A stretch of 64,000 bases of DNA from NCBI GenBank assembly GCA_964576115.1, contig CAZNUA010000010.1, positions 29,040-93,039 of the forward strand, read 5' to 3'. This document shows positions 1 through 8,849 of this stretch, piece after piece (within the stretch, counting starts at the first letter, position 1; each line of letters starts with the position of its first letter). The notes beneath the pieces were generated by a model that was not told the DNA's origin, ran no database searches, and saw only the letters and a program-made list of their open reading frames with translations. The translations under genes and the position numbers were made by a program. This DNA comes from CAYSYY01 sp964576115 [NCBI: uncultured Gemmatimonadota bacterium]. Its GTDB lineage: Bacteria > Blakebacterota > Blakebacteria > Blakebacterales.

Positions 1-745
1 TGACTTCCTGAGCCACAACGATCCGGGTGGCGTCATCGATCCAGTAGGTCACCCGATCGGTGAAACCGCGCACCTCCACGCGCCAGGTCGAGAACCGGCC
101 GGCCGGGGTGGTGACGGTTTCGGATCCCCGCACGTCGATCGTCACCCCGATAGTCTCGTGAAAGGTCGTGGGTTCGAAGAGCTCGAGGCGCCAGGCCCGG
201 TTGCGTTCCAGGGGCAGGGCGCCGATGATGAGGTCGAGGGCCTGGTTGTCGAAGACGGCCGGTGCCAGGAGGCGGTCGATCTCGAGCGGAGCGCGGGCTC
301 CACTCAGACGCGCCCAGGCCACCTCTCCGGTCACCCGGAGCGAATCGGCCGTCGGTTCGTATTGCAGCCGGGCGGTCGTCGAGCCTTCGCCGGTTTCGTA
401 GATGAAGGTGCTCGAGCGCACCGGCCGCAGCGATGAAGCCGTCATCACCACGCGCCCCCGCTGGATGAACGTGCCGGTCAGATCGCTCTCCGAGGTGATG
501 GTCTCTTCACTGCGCCGGACCGTACTGGTGAGTTCGCCGGTCGCCGAACCGCCTGTGAGGACGCGATACGACCACCGTCCGGTCGGCAGAAGCCCGGTCT
601 CGAGCGGAAGCCGGTCGGCCTGTATTCCCCGGACAGAGGCGGGCGTGAACCCCGGATCGGGGGGTTGTACCGGGGCGGGGGCCAGTCCCAGGAGGGGGAT
701 GAGTCCCGGGATGAGGAATCTCTCGATCACCTTTTTACTGAACAC
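1..745 (-). CDS. Secreted DUF3108-like protein, 3' end missing
   Basis: The frame runs off the left edge, with 248 codons visible. It starts at a GTG at 745 preceded by GAAAGAAG, and no in-frame ATG lies just upstream. The N-terminus has a basic stretch followed by a hydrophobic segment (LIPGLIPLLGLAPAP), a likely signal peptide. The rest is beta-rich and contains LIIGALPLERNRAWRLELFE and, near the break, VTYWIDDATRIVVAQE. The latter resembles the YWID-TR-vv pattern of DUF3108-like periplasmic proteins. Function is unknown. It is divergent from the BamE-like gene at 832. Confidence 0.7.
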   Translation of the reverse strand, partial: MFSKKVIERFLIPGLIPLLGLAPAPVQPPDPGFTPASVRGIQADRLPLETGLLPTGRWSYRVLTGGSATGELTSTVRRSEETITSESDLTGTFIQRGRVVMTASSLRPVRSSTFIYETGEGSTTARLQYEPTADSLRVTGEVAWARLSGARAPLEIDRLLAPAVFDNQALDLIIGALPLERNRAWRLELFEPTTFHETIGVTIDVRGSETVTTPAGRFSTWRVEVRGFTDRVTYWIDDATRIVVAQEV

Positions 746-831
746 GGTCTTCTTTCGGCATAAGTTATGGGGGCTCCTCGACGTCTAACGTGTGAAAGCC
801 GTCGAATCAAGCATGAAAGGCGTACTCTGTC

Positions 832-1242
832 ATGCGTCTGGATATCATAGAGCGCAAGGCCCTGCGGGCGGTAGTCGTTACCCTTGGTGTCATTGTCGTG
901 GCAGCGGTGGGTCTCGCTCTGTACAGCCGGTACCAGGTTTATACTGAACAAAAAGAGCTCGAGGAACGTCGTCAATATGAAGAAAGGCTGGCCCAGGCCA
1001 TGGAGCAGGAACTGCTGGTCGAGGGGATGACCCGGGGGATGGTACGGGTCACCCTCGGACCACCCGACTCCACCAGCGGGCTGGGTGAACTGGTCGAAAC
1101 GTGGTATTATGCCGACACCAAGGAATACGATGAGGTCCTTCTGCGTTTCGAACGCGATCGCCTCACCGAGATCGAGAAACTGGGCAGTACTGTTGCCCTG
1201 CCGCCCCCCGAACGGCAGCCTGACGGCCGCCGGAGGCCGTAG
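832..1242 (+). CDS. Membrane-anchored BamE/SmpA-like protein
   Basis: A 136-aa protein with one membrane segment at about residues 10-30 and a charged, probably coiled-coil stretch at 35-60. The motif GMTRGMVRVTLGPPD follows at about 64-78 and resembles the start of the SmpA/OmlA (BamE) fold. The family usually assists outer-membrane protein assembly or acts as a small envelope scaffold; here the anchor is a transmembrane helix rather than a lipobox. GAAAGG precedes the ATG. It begins a tightly packed plus-strand run of envelope genes (30 nt to the next). The role is inferred from a short motif only. Confidence 0.65.
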   Translation: MRLDIIERKALRAVVVTLGVIVVAAVGLALYSRYQVYTEQKELEERRQYEERLAQAMEQELLVEGMTRGMVRVTLGPPDSTSGLGELVETWYYADTKEYDEVLLRFERDRLTEIEKLGSTVALPPPERQPDGRRRP

Positions 1243-1272
1243 GCGGGGGACGCCCCTGGCAGAGGAGTCTTC

Positions 1273-1971
1273 ATGTCGATCCGTCGCATCTTGATCAGTG
1301 CCGCCGTTGCGGCCCTGGCTCTGACAGTCAGCACTTCCCCTGTTCTGGCGCAATTCACCCCCCGCTTCAGTCAGCAGAGCCGACGGGAACCGGGTCAGAT
1401 CCATGTCGGTCTGGGAACCAACGTTCTCAACCTGGGTGACTACACCAGCGAGCCCTGGCCCCAGCTCGAGGCCGGGATCGGTCTGGTGCATGCCCGCCTG
1501 GGCGGGATGATACCGTTGAGTGGTGAGAAATGGTTCGTGTTGGCCGAGGTCGAGGCTCAACTCGGCAAAACCACCGGGGAGTTCATGCCCCCCTACAATC
1601 CGACGGCCCGCTACGAGATCGGAGAGATCAAGCAGCACGGCTTTTCGATCATGGCCAGCCTGACCCGGGCCACCAGCGGACGGCGTTCACTCTACGGCGC
1701 CGGGATCGGCTATTACCTCATCTCGCACGATCCGCTGGCTCCGGCCGATATGCAGACCGCCGGCGATACTTTCCTGCGCGATCCCTTTGTGCACCTCGGC
1801 ATGGGCCTGCAGGGCTTTTATTCCCGGACGATCGGACGCTTCAACGACACCACCGTCCTGATGATCGAGGGCCGATACAAACTGGCGCTGATGGGCGGGA
1901 ACATTCCCGGCTCCAACCGGAAGATCCTGATGAGCGAGTTCCAGCTCACGTTTTTCGTCGCCGCCAAATAG
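1273..1971 (+). CDS. Outer-membrane beta-barrel-like protein
   Basis: A 232-aa protein with a clear Sec signal peptide (hydrophobic residues 5-22, cleavage after VLA near residue 26). The mature part is rich in glycine and in alternating hydrophobic/polar strands and ends in a strand closing with FFVAAK, as in small porin-like barrels. AGAGGAG precedes the ATG at good spacing. It lies 7 nt before a lipoprotein gene and two genes before a TonB receptor, so they are probably co-transcribed. No specific family was recognised. Confidence 0.7.
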   Translation: MSIRRILISAAVAALALTVSTSPVLAQFTPRFSQQSRREPGQIHVGLGTNVLNLGDYTSEPWPQLEAGIGLVHARLGGMIPLSGEKWFVLAEVEAQLGKTTGEFMPPYNPTARYEIGEIKQHGFSIMASLTRATSGRRSLYGAGIGYYLISHDPLAPADMQTAGDTFLRDPFVHLGMGLQGFYSRTIGRFNDTTVLMIEGRYKLALMGGNIPGSNRKILMSEFQLTFFVAAK

Positions 1972-1978
1972 GAGGGGT

Positions 1979-2470
1979 ATGTTCAGCTGGAGCCGTTGTC
2001 TGCCCCTCCTCATCCTTTTCCTCCTCGCAGGGGGGTGCGGGTACGGCCTGGCTCCGGTTGGACCGAATACGACCGGTCTGACGGGGCAGGTGAGACTGGT
2101 GGGGGCCTGGCCGGAGGATACCGGTGTCGTGGCCGTGGCCCTGTTCCGCGCCGAACCCGTCTCCAATCAAAGCGAGTTCCCCGTCGTTTTCACCGAAGCG
2201 CCGGCTTTCGGTGATTCCAGTTTCACCTACACCTGGACCCTTCAGCCCGGTTCCTACGGATATCTCGTCGTGGCCTGGATGCGCGAGGGGAACTATCTCT
2301 TCGATCTCGCTTCCTGGATCCAGATCGGGTACTACCCCGATCCCGCCGATCCCTCCGAGCCCGGTCCGGTACTGATTACTCCCGGAATTCTCCGCCACCT
2401 CGACCTGAGGGCTGATTTTTCGCTCGTGCCGCCGCCCTCCGGCGGAACCCGCAGGGGGGGGCGGGAGTGA
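1979..2470 (+). CDS. Lipoprotein, function unknown
   Basis: A 163-aa protein with a type II signal peptide: a hydrophobic run ending in LLAGGCGYG, with the lipidated cysteine near residue 20. A very strong AGGAGGGG site precedes the ATG. The mature domain contains GLTGQVRLVGAWPED and looks like an all-beta, surface-type fold. Its stop overlaps the GTG start of the TonB receptor by 4 nt, so the two are translationally coupled. It may be the accessory lipoprotein of that receptor, by analogy with receptor/lipoprotein pairs; this is inference. Confidence 0.65.
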   Translation: MFSWSRCLPLLILFLLAGGCGYGLAPVGPNTTGLTGQVRLVGAWPEDTGVVAVALFRAEPVSNQSEFPVVFTEAPAFGDSSFTYTWTLQPGSYGYLVVAWMREGNYLFDLASWIQIGYYPDPADPSEPGPVLITPGILRHLDLRADFSLVPPPSGGTRRGGRE

Positions 2471-4599
2471 AATCCCTGCTGGTCGTCCTGCTGCTCTCCA
2501 TGCCGCCTGCCACGGAGCAGGAAGTGACCGGAACAGTGCTGGGAACGGTGACCGAAGCGGGAACCGGCGCCCCCCTGGCGGCCGCCAATATCGGCGTCGT
2601 TGGCACCGTTATCGGGACCATGTCAGATGCCCGCGGTGAGTACCGCCTGCTGAACGTGCCGGCCGGTCGCCGGGAGGTGAGCTTCTCGGTCGTGGGGTAC
2701 GCGGTCGAGATCAGGGAAGTGGACGTGCCCGAGGGAGGGATGGTCCGGCTCGATATCGAGCTCGAACCCACCCCCCTGCCACTGCCCGACGTTGTCATCA
2801 CCGCCGCCCGCAGCCAGCAGCGGGTCGAAGAGGCGGCCTCCTCGGTGGCGGTTCTCGATGCCGCGACCCTCCGCACCCGGGCGGCTCCCCGTCTCGATGC
2901 GGTTCTCTCGCTCGTGCCCGGGGTGACGATGATCGACGACCAGCTCGGAATCCGCGGCTCGACCGGATACAACCGCGGCGCCGGGGGGCGGGTGCTGGTT
3001 CTGCTCGACGGCGTGCCGGCGCTGGGGGGCGATACCGGTAACGTCCGTTGGGATACCCTCCCCGCGGAGACGATTCAGCGGGTCGAGGTCGTCAAGGGAG
3101 CCGCCAGCGCTCTCTACGGCTCCTCGGCCATGGGCGGGGTCGTCAACGTCATCACCCGTTCGGCCCATGCCGGTCCAGCCGCCTATGCCCGCTTCCGGCT
3201 GGGGACGTGGGATGAGCCGCACTACGACGAATACCGCTGGCGGTCCGGAGGCGGCTTGACCCGGGCCCTGGAGGGAACCCTCATCCGTGCGCTGGGTGAC
3301 CTCGGGATGATGGTTTCAGGGGGATACGAGTATACCGACGGCTTCCGCGAGAACGGGTGGTCCCGCTACCTTCACGGCCTGGTCAAGCTCGAAGGCCCCC
3401 AGGGGGGGCGAGACCGGTGGAATCTGACCGCGACCCTGGCCCGGCAGGACCGGGGTCACTTCATCGAATGGCGCGACTACAACGATCCCTACCAGGTATC
3501 CGCCCTGCAGCGGGGGGACTGGATCCGGTCCGACAAGATCATGGTGACCTCGAGCTGGCGGCGGCTGCTGGGGCGGGGGGCCTACCTGCAGCTCCAGCCG
3601 CATCTCTTTACTGTCCGCTGGCGGCAGTACTTTCGCGACAACGATGACTCGGCTGTCATCACCCGAGCCGCTCTCGACGCCCACGCCGTCGCTGCTTCTT
3701 CTCTCGGCACCCTCACTCTGGGCGGGATGGGAGGCACGGTCGGGGTCGACGGCAGCCCGTACGGTACCCCGACCGTGACCGAAGCCGCTCTCTACCTGCA
3801 GGACGAAATCGAAGTGGGTCCCCGGATCCGTTTCAGCGCCGGCGGCCGGCTCGACCTGCATACCACCTCCGCCACCGCAACCCGGAGCGTGTTCAGTCCC
3901 AAGGTCGCCCTGGTTGTCACGCCGTCGCCCGCCGGCACTCTGCGTCTGACGGCGGGACGGGGTTTCCGGGCGCCAAGCGTGGCCGAAATGTTCATTTCGA
4001 TGGCCACCGGCGGTTTTACCGTCATCCCCAACCCGGCGCTCGAGCCCGAGAGCGTCTGGGGGGCCGAAATCGGGGGCAGCTGGTCCCCTCTGCCGCTCAT
4101 CCGCCTCGAAGCGTCCCTGTTCCGCAACCGCTACACCTCGATGATCGAAGGGGTGGCGACCGGTACCGGCGAGATCCAGTTCCGGAACGTGCGTGCCGCC
4201 CGCCTGCAGGGGGCCGAACTGAGCCTGATGGCGGCAGTACCGCAGGGGTGGTTGCAGGGTCGGTTCACCTACCTCTGGCTTTCGGCGCGCGATATCGGCA
4301 ACTCGGAACCGCTGGCCTACCGGCGCCCGCGCCGGGGGAGCGGAACGATCGAGGTGCGGGGAGGCGCGTGGCGTCTGGCGACCGACCTGATCTACGGTGC
4401 CCCGGTCTCCCGGCTCGGCGTCTACCCCTTCGACCGGCGCCTTCCCCGCTACCGTCTCGACGCCCGGGTGAGCCGCGCCGTCGGAAGCCTGCGCCTCACT
4501 CTGCACGGACACAACCTGACCAACTATGCCGTGACCGAGATCGAGCGCAATCTGACCGCCCCCCGGGAGTGGCTGCTCTCGATCGAGTGGTCGAAGTAG
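2467..4599 (+). CDS. TonB-dependent outer-membrane receptor with carboxypeptidase-regulatory-like domain
   Basis: A 710-aa receptor. After a short signal sequence, residues about 17-95 form a carboxypeptidase-regulatory-like domain (GTVTEAGTGAPLAAANI, DARGEYRLLNVPAG). A TonB box-like DVVITAARSQ and a plug domain (about 110-215, with LYGSSAMGGVVNVITR) follow. The remainder is a 22-strand-type barrel with GRGFRAPSVAEMF. The N-terminal extra domain is typical of FCB-group receptors. Substrate is not readable; by analogy it could be a siderophore, cobalamin or saccharide. It starts at a GTG overlapping the preceding lipoprotein stop. Confidence 0.88.
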   Translation: MKSLLVVLLLSMPPATEQEVTGTVLGTVTEAGTGAPLAAANIGVVGTVIGTMSDARGEYRLLNVPAGRREVSFSVVGYAVEIREVDVPEGGMVRLDIELEPTPLPLPDVVITAARSQQRVEEAASSVAVLDAATLRTRAAPRLDAVLSLVPGVTMIDDQLGIRGSTGYNRGAGGRVLVLLDGVPALGGDTGNVRWDTLPAETIQRVEVVKGAASALYGSSAMGGVVNVITRSAHAGPAAYARFRLGTWDEPHYDEYRWRSGGGLTRALEGTLIRALGDLGMMVSGGYEYTDGFRENGWSRYLHGLVKLEGPQGGRDRWNLTATLARQDRGHFIEWRDYNDPYQVSALQRGDWIRSDKIMVTSSWRRLLGRGAYLQLQPHLFTVRWRQYFRDNDDSAVITRAALDAHAVAASSLGTLTLGGMGGTVGVDGSPYGTPTVTEAALYLQDEIEVGPRIRFSAGGRLDLHTTSATATRSVFSPKVALVVTPSPAGTLRLTAGRGFRAPSVAEMFISMATGGFTVIPNPALEPESVWGAEIGGSWSPLPLIRLEASLFRNRYTSMIEGVATGTGEIQFRNVRAARLQGAELSLMAAVPQGWLQGRFTYLWLSARDIGNSEPLAYRRPRRGSGTIEVRGGAWRLATDLIYGAPVSRLGVYPFDRRLPRYRLDARVSRAVGSLRLTLHGHNLTNYAVTEIERNLTAPREWLLSIEWSK

Positions 4600-4698
4600 T
4601 CCCATCCCGTCTCCCCGACCTTCCCCCCACGCCCCCCACAGCCTCCCGATCGTGTCGGTGAATCCGCTCCCCGGCCGCCCCCCACCGGAGGTCATTCC

Positions 4699-5355
4699 GT
4701 GCCTGCACGACCCGCCCGTCCCCGCCCCCGTTGCCGGCGCTCTCTCCGGGCTGCGTTCCTGCTGTTCGCTCTGTCGTTGACAGGGACCTGTTCACTCCCC
4801 ACCCGTCCGGCCGGTATCCGGGTTGAGGTCGTCCGTGTCATCGACGGCGATACCGTGGTCCTGACCGATGACCGGCGGGTACGTCTGCTCGGGCTCGACG
4901 CTCCCGAATTGGCCTCGGGCGGTTCGGGAGCCCAGTGCTTCGCCTCCGAGTCGGCGGCCTTCCTGACCCTGACTATCGCCCGCTGCGAAGGCCGGGTCCG
5001 ACTGGAAACCGACCGGGTGGCATGCGACCGCTACGGCCGCACCCTGGCCTATCTCTGGGATGAGCGGGGAAACATGCTGAACGAGGTCATTCTTCGGGAG
5101 GGGTATGCGGTTTTCATGCAGGGCGATGCCGAGCGTTGGGCCGAGCGCCTGGCGGCGGCCGAGGCCGAGGCCCGCGCCAACCGGCGCGGTCTCTGGCACC
5201 CCGAAGCCTGCGGGGGGTCGCCCAGGCAGGTCCGGCCGGGATTGGCGACAAGATCAGAACAGGTTTCCTACAGGACCGGCTTGCGACCCAGGCTGAGTCC
5301 GAGCTTCTCGGCCGTCACGGTCATGTGGCCGTTGGGTGGAATGGTCTTCAAATGA
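4699..5355 (+). CDS. Secreted staphylococcal-nuclease-like (thermonuclease) protein
   Basis: A 218-aa protein with an N-terminal basic/hydrophobic export segment (a non-canonical LTGTC follows it) and an SNase domain. The catalytic constellation of staphylococcal nuclease is recognisable: Arg62, Asp67 and Glu70 in RLLGLDAPE, and Arg114 in DRYGRTLAYLW. Asp49 and Asp51 in VIDGDTVVL fit calcium binding. It probably degrades extracellular nucleic acid. The GTG start follows GGAGG. The domain ends near residue 175; the last ~45 residues are read through the 3' end of the convergent phosphofructokinase gene (88-nt overlap) and are probably unstructured. Confidence 0.85.
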   Translation: MPARPARPRPRCRRSLRAAFLLFALSLTGTCSLPTRPAGIRVEVVRVIDGDTVVLTDDRRVRLLGLDAPELASGGSGAQCFASESAAFLTLTIARCEGRVRLETDRVACDRYGRTLAYLWDERGNMLNEVILREGYAVFMQGDAERWAERLAAAEAEARANRRGLWHPEACGGSPRQVRPGLATRSEQVSYRTGLRPRLSPSFSAVTVMWPLGGMVFK

Positions 5356-6371
5356 CCGGTGACCTCACTCAGAGGTACGGCCACCATGTCGTTGCCGCGC
5401 ACGCCCACCATGTGAGCCCGCAGCCCTTCCTGCAGGGCGGTCACCGCTTTGACCCCGAAACGGGTGGCCAGGATCCGGTCGAAAGCGGTGGGTGAGCCGC
5501 CGCGCTGCAGGTGCCCCAGAACGGTACAGCGGGTCGACACATCGAGTTCGTCCTCGATCCGGGCCGCCACCCAGTCGCCGATTCCCCCCAGGCGTTCCTG
5601 GCCGCCGGTCTGATCACCGGTGGCTTTGATCATGTGGTTTCCTCCGACCGGCACCGCTCCTTCCCCCACCACGACCAGGCTGAAGAGCCGGCCGGTGACC
5701 ATCCGGTCGCGGATCTTCTCGTACACGTATTCCAGGTCGAAGGGAATCTCGGGTATCAGGGCCGCATCCGCGCCGCCGGCGATGGCCGATTCCAGGGCGA
5801 TCCAGCCGGCATAGCGGCCCATCATCTCGACCACCATGACCCGGTCGTGCGATTCGGCGGTGGTGTGGAGTTTGTCGAGCGCCTCGGTGGCGGTGGTCAG
5901 AGCGGTGTTGAAACCGAAGGTGTAATCGGTGCCGGGCAGATCGTTGTCGATTGTTTTCGGTACCGCCATGATCGCCAGTCCTTCTTCGGCCAGTCGGGCC
6001 GCTACCGAAAGCGTTCCGTCGCCGCCGATACAGATGACGGCATCGATCCCCAGCCGGTCGGCGTTGCGCAGGATCTCGGTGTGCCGGTCGGCATAGGTGC
6101 GGTTGCCCTCTTCGTCCTGACCCGGCCAGCGGTAGGGATCGCCGCGGCTGCTCGAACGCAGGATCGTCCCTCCCTTGGGAAGGATCCCCTGCACGGCATC
6201 GGTGTCCAGCGGCTCGATCTGTACCGGATCCATCAGGCCCTCGAAACCCTGCTCGATCCCGACTACCCGCCAGCGGTGGTACAGAATCGCGCTCTTGGTC
6301 ACGGAGCGGATGACGGCATTGAGGCCGGGGGCGTCACCGCCGCCGGTGAGGATGCCGATGGTACGGAGCAT
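5268..6371 (-). CDS. pfkA: 6-phosphofructokinase, group III type
   Basis: A 367-aa PfkA-family protein that phosphorylates fructose 6-phosphate in glycolysis. It begins with the nucleotide-binding GILTGGGDAPGLN, has GGDGT at 116-120 and PKTIDND around Lys139, then MGRYAGW and the sugar-phosphate-binding LGHLQRGGSPT. Gly119 corresponds to the residue that is Gly in ATP-dependent and Asp in PPi-dependent enzymes, while Lys139 is typical of the PPi and 'group III' branch. The Gly/Lys pairing matches actinobacterial-type ATP enzymes. CGAGGAG precedes the ATG. The 3' end overlaps the nuclease gene on the other strand. Confidence 0.93.
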   Translation of the reverse strand: MLRTIGILTGGGDAPGLNAVIRSVTKSAILYHRWRVVGIEQGFEGLMDPVQIEPLDTDAVQGILPKGGTILRSSSRGDPYRWPGQDEEGNRTYADRHTEILRNADRLGIDAVICIGGDGTLSVAARLAEEGLAIMAVPKTIDNDLPGTDYTFGFNTALTTATEALDKLHTTAESHDRVMVVEMMGRYAGWIALESAIAGGADAALIPEIPFDLEYVYEKIRDRMVTGRLFSLVVVGEGAVPVGGNHMIKATGDQTGGQERLGGIGDWVAARIEDELDVSTRCTVLGHLQRGGSPTAFDRILATRFGVKAVTALQEGLRAHMVGVRGNDMVAVPLSEVTGHLKTIPPNGHMTVTAEKLGLSLGRKPVL

Positions 6372-6565
6372 GGCCGGTCTCCTCGATGTGAATGTCCCTA
6401 TCCGCCTGACGGTACAGAGGCAGTGAGACTTTACGCTTGCGGCTCACAAACAGCGGTGTTACGAAGTGCACCATACTTCACAGGTTCGTGTCCACCGGGA
6501 AACGTCGCCGGGGCGCGGTCCTGGTTCGGATCCAGGTTCACCGGCAGCAGGGGAGTGTCGTAGAA

Positions 6566-7891
6566 ATGACCGACGGGCAGGCAGCGCGGGAGAGCGGCAA
6601 GGGCGGGGGCGACAGATCTCTCTGGCGGCGGATCCGGGACATGAAGCTGCATACGCAGATTCTCATCGCTCTGATTGCCGGGGCGATTCTCGGCCCTCCG
6701 ATGGGGGGAGTCGCCGTGGCGATCAAGCCCCTGGGCGATGCTTTCATCAACCTGCTCGTCATGGTCGTGGTGCCCCTGATCATGGCGTCGCTCATCGTCG
6801 GTACGGCCAGCCTGGGAGATCTGCGCAAACTGGGCCGGATCGGGCTGAAAACGGTCGGTTTCTACCTGATCGCGACCGCCCTGGCGGTGGCTCTCGGACT
6901 GGGCGCCGCGCTCCTGCTCGGGCCGGGAACGGGAATGGATCCCGACACCCGGGACGGAATCGTGGAGCAGTACGCCTCCGAAGCCGGGGCCCGGGTCGAG
7001 AACGCCATCGCCCAGCGCGAAAAAACCTCGATCGGCGAGTTCATCGTCAGAATCATTCCGCGCAATCCCTTCAAGTCGATGGCCGATACCGATTTCCTGG
7101 GGATCATCTTCTTCGCCCTGCTCTTCGGGATCACCCTGACCATGCTGCCCGAAGAGCGCAAGAAACCGATCATGGCCGTGCTGGAATCGGTCAACGATGC
7201 CATGATCGTCATGGTCAAGCTGGTCATGAAGGTGGCCCCGATCGGGGTTTTCGCGCTGATCGCCGCCGTCTCGGCCCAGTTCGGCTACGAGGTCCTGCTG
7301 ACCCTGCTCAAATATGTGGCCATCGCGATCGGCTGCATGGTCCTCTTCTCGATCCTGGTCTATCCGGTCGCCCTGCGCCTGGCGGGCATGCCCCCGATGC
7401 TCTTCTTCAAGCGCTTCTATGAAGTGGCGATCTTCGCCTTCTCGACCTCGTCCTCCAACGCCACCCTGCCTCTGAACCTGCAGGTCACCGAGGAGGACCT
7501 GGGGGTTTCGAAGGATGTCGCCTCCTTCGTGCTCCCCCTGGGAGCGACCGTGAACATGAACGGGACCGCCATCTACCAGGGGGTGAGTGTGGTCTTCATC
7601 GCCCAGGTGGCGGGCTGGAGCCTGACCCCGATGGATCTGCTGACGGTCGTCATCATGGCCACCCTGGCCTCGATCGGAGCCGCCGGGGTGCCGGGCATCG
7701 GCATGGTCACCCTGACCCTGGTGCTGACCCAGCTCGGCATTCCCCTGGAGTGGATTGCCCTGGTGGTCGGGGTGGAACGGATCCTCGATATGACCCGGAC
7801 GGCGGTCAACGTCACCGGCGACACCGTCTGCGCGGTGCTGGTGGCCCGCTCCGAGGGGGAACTCGATATTCCGGCCCGAGAGGTGATCTGA
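6566..7891 (+). CDS. Dicarboxylate/amino acid:cation symporter (DAACS family)
   Basis: A 441-aa inner-membrane transporter of the GltP/DctA type. Visible signatures are the HP1 serine loop SSSNATLP, the sodium-site NMNGTAIYQG (usually NMDGT), the HP2 loop GVPGIGM and the TM8 motif ILDMTRTAVNVTGD. By GltPh numbering Asp394, Arg397, Thr398, Asn401 and Asp405 are kept (here D408, R411, T412, N415, D419), which favours an acidic amino acid or dicarboxylate. Asp390 is replaced by Glu404. The ATG at 6566 follows GGGGAG; the in-frame extension upstream to 6437 lacks family similarity. Confidence 0.92.
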   Translation: MTDGQAARESGKGGGDRSLWRRIRDMKLHTQILIALIAGAILGPPMGGVAVAIKPLGDAFINLLVMVVVPLIMASLIVGTASLGDLRKLGRIGLKTVGFYLIATALAVALGLGAALLLGPGTGMDPDTRDGIVEQYASEAGARVENAIAQREKTSIGEFIVRIIPRNPFKSMADTDFLGIIFFALLFGITLTMLPEERKKPIMAVLESVNDAMIVMVKLVMKVAPIGVFALIAAVSAQFGYEVLLTLLKYVAIAIGCMVLFSILVYPVALRLAGMPPMLFFKRFYEVAIFAFSTSSSNATLPLNLQVTEEDLGVSKDVASFVLPLGATVNMNGTAIYQGVSVVFIAQVAGWSLTPMDLLTVVIMATLASIGAAGVPGIGMVTLTLVLTQLGIPLEWIALVVGVERILDMTRTAVNVTGDTVCAVLVARSEGELDIPAREVI

Positions 7892-8022
7892 CTCTTTCTC
7901 GCCGGGCTGTAACAACATCCCTCCGGCTCTCGTCTATTAGGGTGATGAGCGTTCACCCGATCAGATGCAGTCATGACTCCGGTCATCCGGAACCCGGCCA
8001 CGGTACCCCCGCCGGCGGCACC

Positions 8023-8838
8023 GTGCGCCGGCTTTGCGCCGCGATTCTCTTCCTGGTTCTCCTGCCGGCCTGTGAAGGCAATCCCGTTGAGGTCGAGATC
8101 GAAACCCCCGCTGAGGGCGACACCACCATCCTCTTCATCGGCAATTCGCTGACCAGCTATTACGGCCTGCCTTATCAGTTCGCCGCGCTGGCCGATTCAC
8201 AGGGACGGAACGTCTGGGTGGAAGAGAGTACCAAGGAGGGGGCGACGCTGACCCAGTACCGGGAGTCCGCCAGTCTCGACGCCGGAATCGCCGCTCAGGA
8301 CTGGGACTGGGTCGTGCTGCAGGATTCCAGCCCGTATATCGCCTTTCCCGAATATCACGACTACTACTTCGAGACCTACATCGATCTGCAGCAGCGGATC
8401 GGACGCGAGAGCCCGGGCGCGGGGATCGTCATGTTCATGCTCTATGCCCTGGACGTGGAAACCGTACAGGACACCGTTTGGGCTTTCGCCGACTTCCAGC
8501 CGTTGCTGCGCGAAGGCACGCTCGCCATCGCCGACAGTCTCGGTTTCCGCGTTGCCCCGGTCGGCTGGGCTTTCAGGGCCGTCCGGGCTCAACGGCCCGA
8601 GCTGCCACTCTACTACCTCGACGGCGTGCATCCTTCCCGGGAAGCCCAGTACCTGCAGGCGTGCGTGTACTACACTGCCATCTTCGGGGAAAGCCCCGAA
8701 GGGAGTCCCTTCACTGCCGGCCTGCCCGATTCGACGGTCACCTTCCTGCAGCGGGTGGCCGCCGAGGTCGTCCTGGGTGAGGCCGAAACCTGGAACCTGC
8801 CGCCGGGCCGACGTTCACCTCATACCCGCCCGGAGTAG
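8023..8838 (+). CDS. SGNH/GDSL hydrolase-like lipoprotein
   Basis: A 271-aa lipoprotein. The GTG at 8023 gives a compact type II signal peptide ending in VLLPAC; an in-frame ATG at 7945 would add a 26-residue non-hydrophobic leader. The mature domain carries ILFIGNSLTSYY (block I, nucleophilic Ser in GNS), DWDWVVLQDSS and a C-terminal DGVHPS (catalytic Asp and His), the order seen in SGNH esterases, closest in layout to DUF4886-type proteins. It probably deacylates an envelope or extracellular ester substrate. It is convergent, with only 11 nt between, with the minus-strand gene at 8850. Confidence 0.78.
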   Translation: MRRLCAAILFLVLLPACEGNPVEVEIETPAEGDTTILFIGNSLTSYYGLPYQFAALADSQGRNVWVEESTKEGATLTQYRESASLDAGIAAQDWDWVVLQDSSPYIAFPEYHDYYFETYIDLQQRIGRESPGAGIVMFMLYALDVETVQDTVWAFADFQPLLREGTLAIADSLGFRVAPVGWAFRAVRAQRPELPLYYLDGVHPSREAQYLQACVYYTAIFGESPEGSPFTAGLPDSTVTFLQRVAAEVVLGEAETWNLPPGRRSPHTRPE

Positions 8839-8849
8839 CCGGACGGGCG

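Noticed and set aside
735-761. An eight-codon ORF after GAGGAG, overlapping the GTG start at 745, as a leader peptide.
   Set aside because: Too short and its site too distant; no sign of attenuation.
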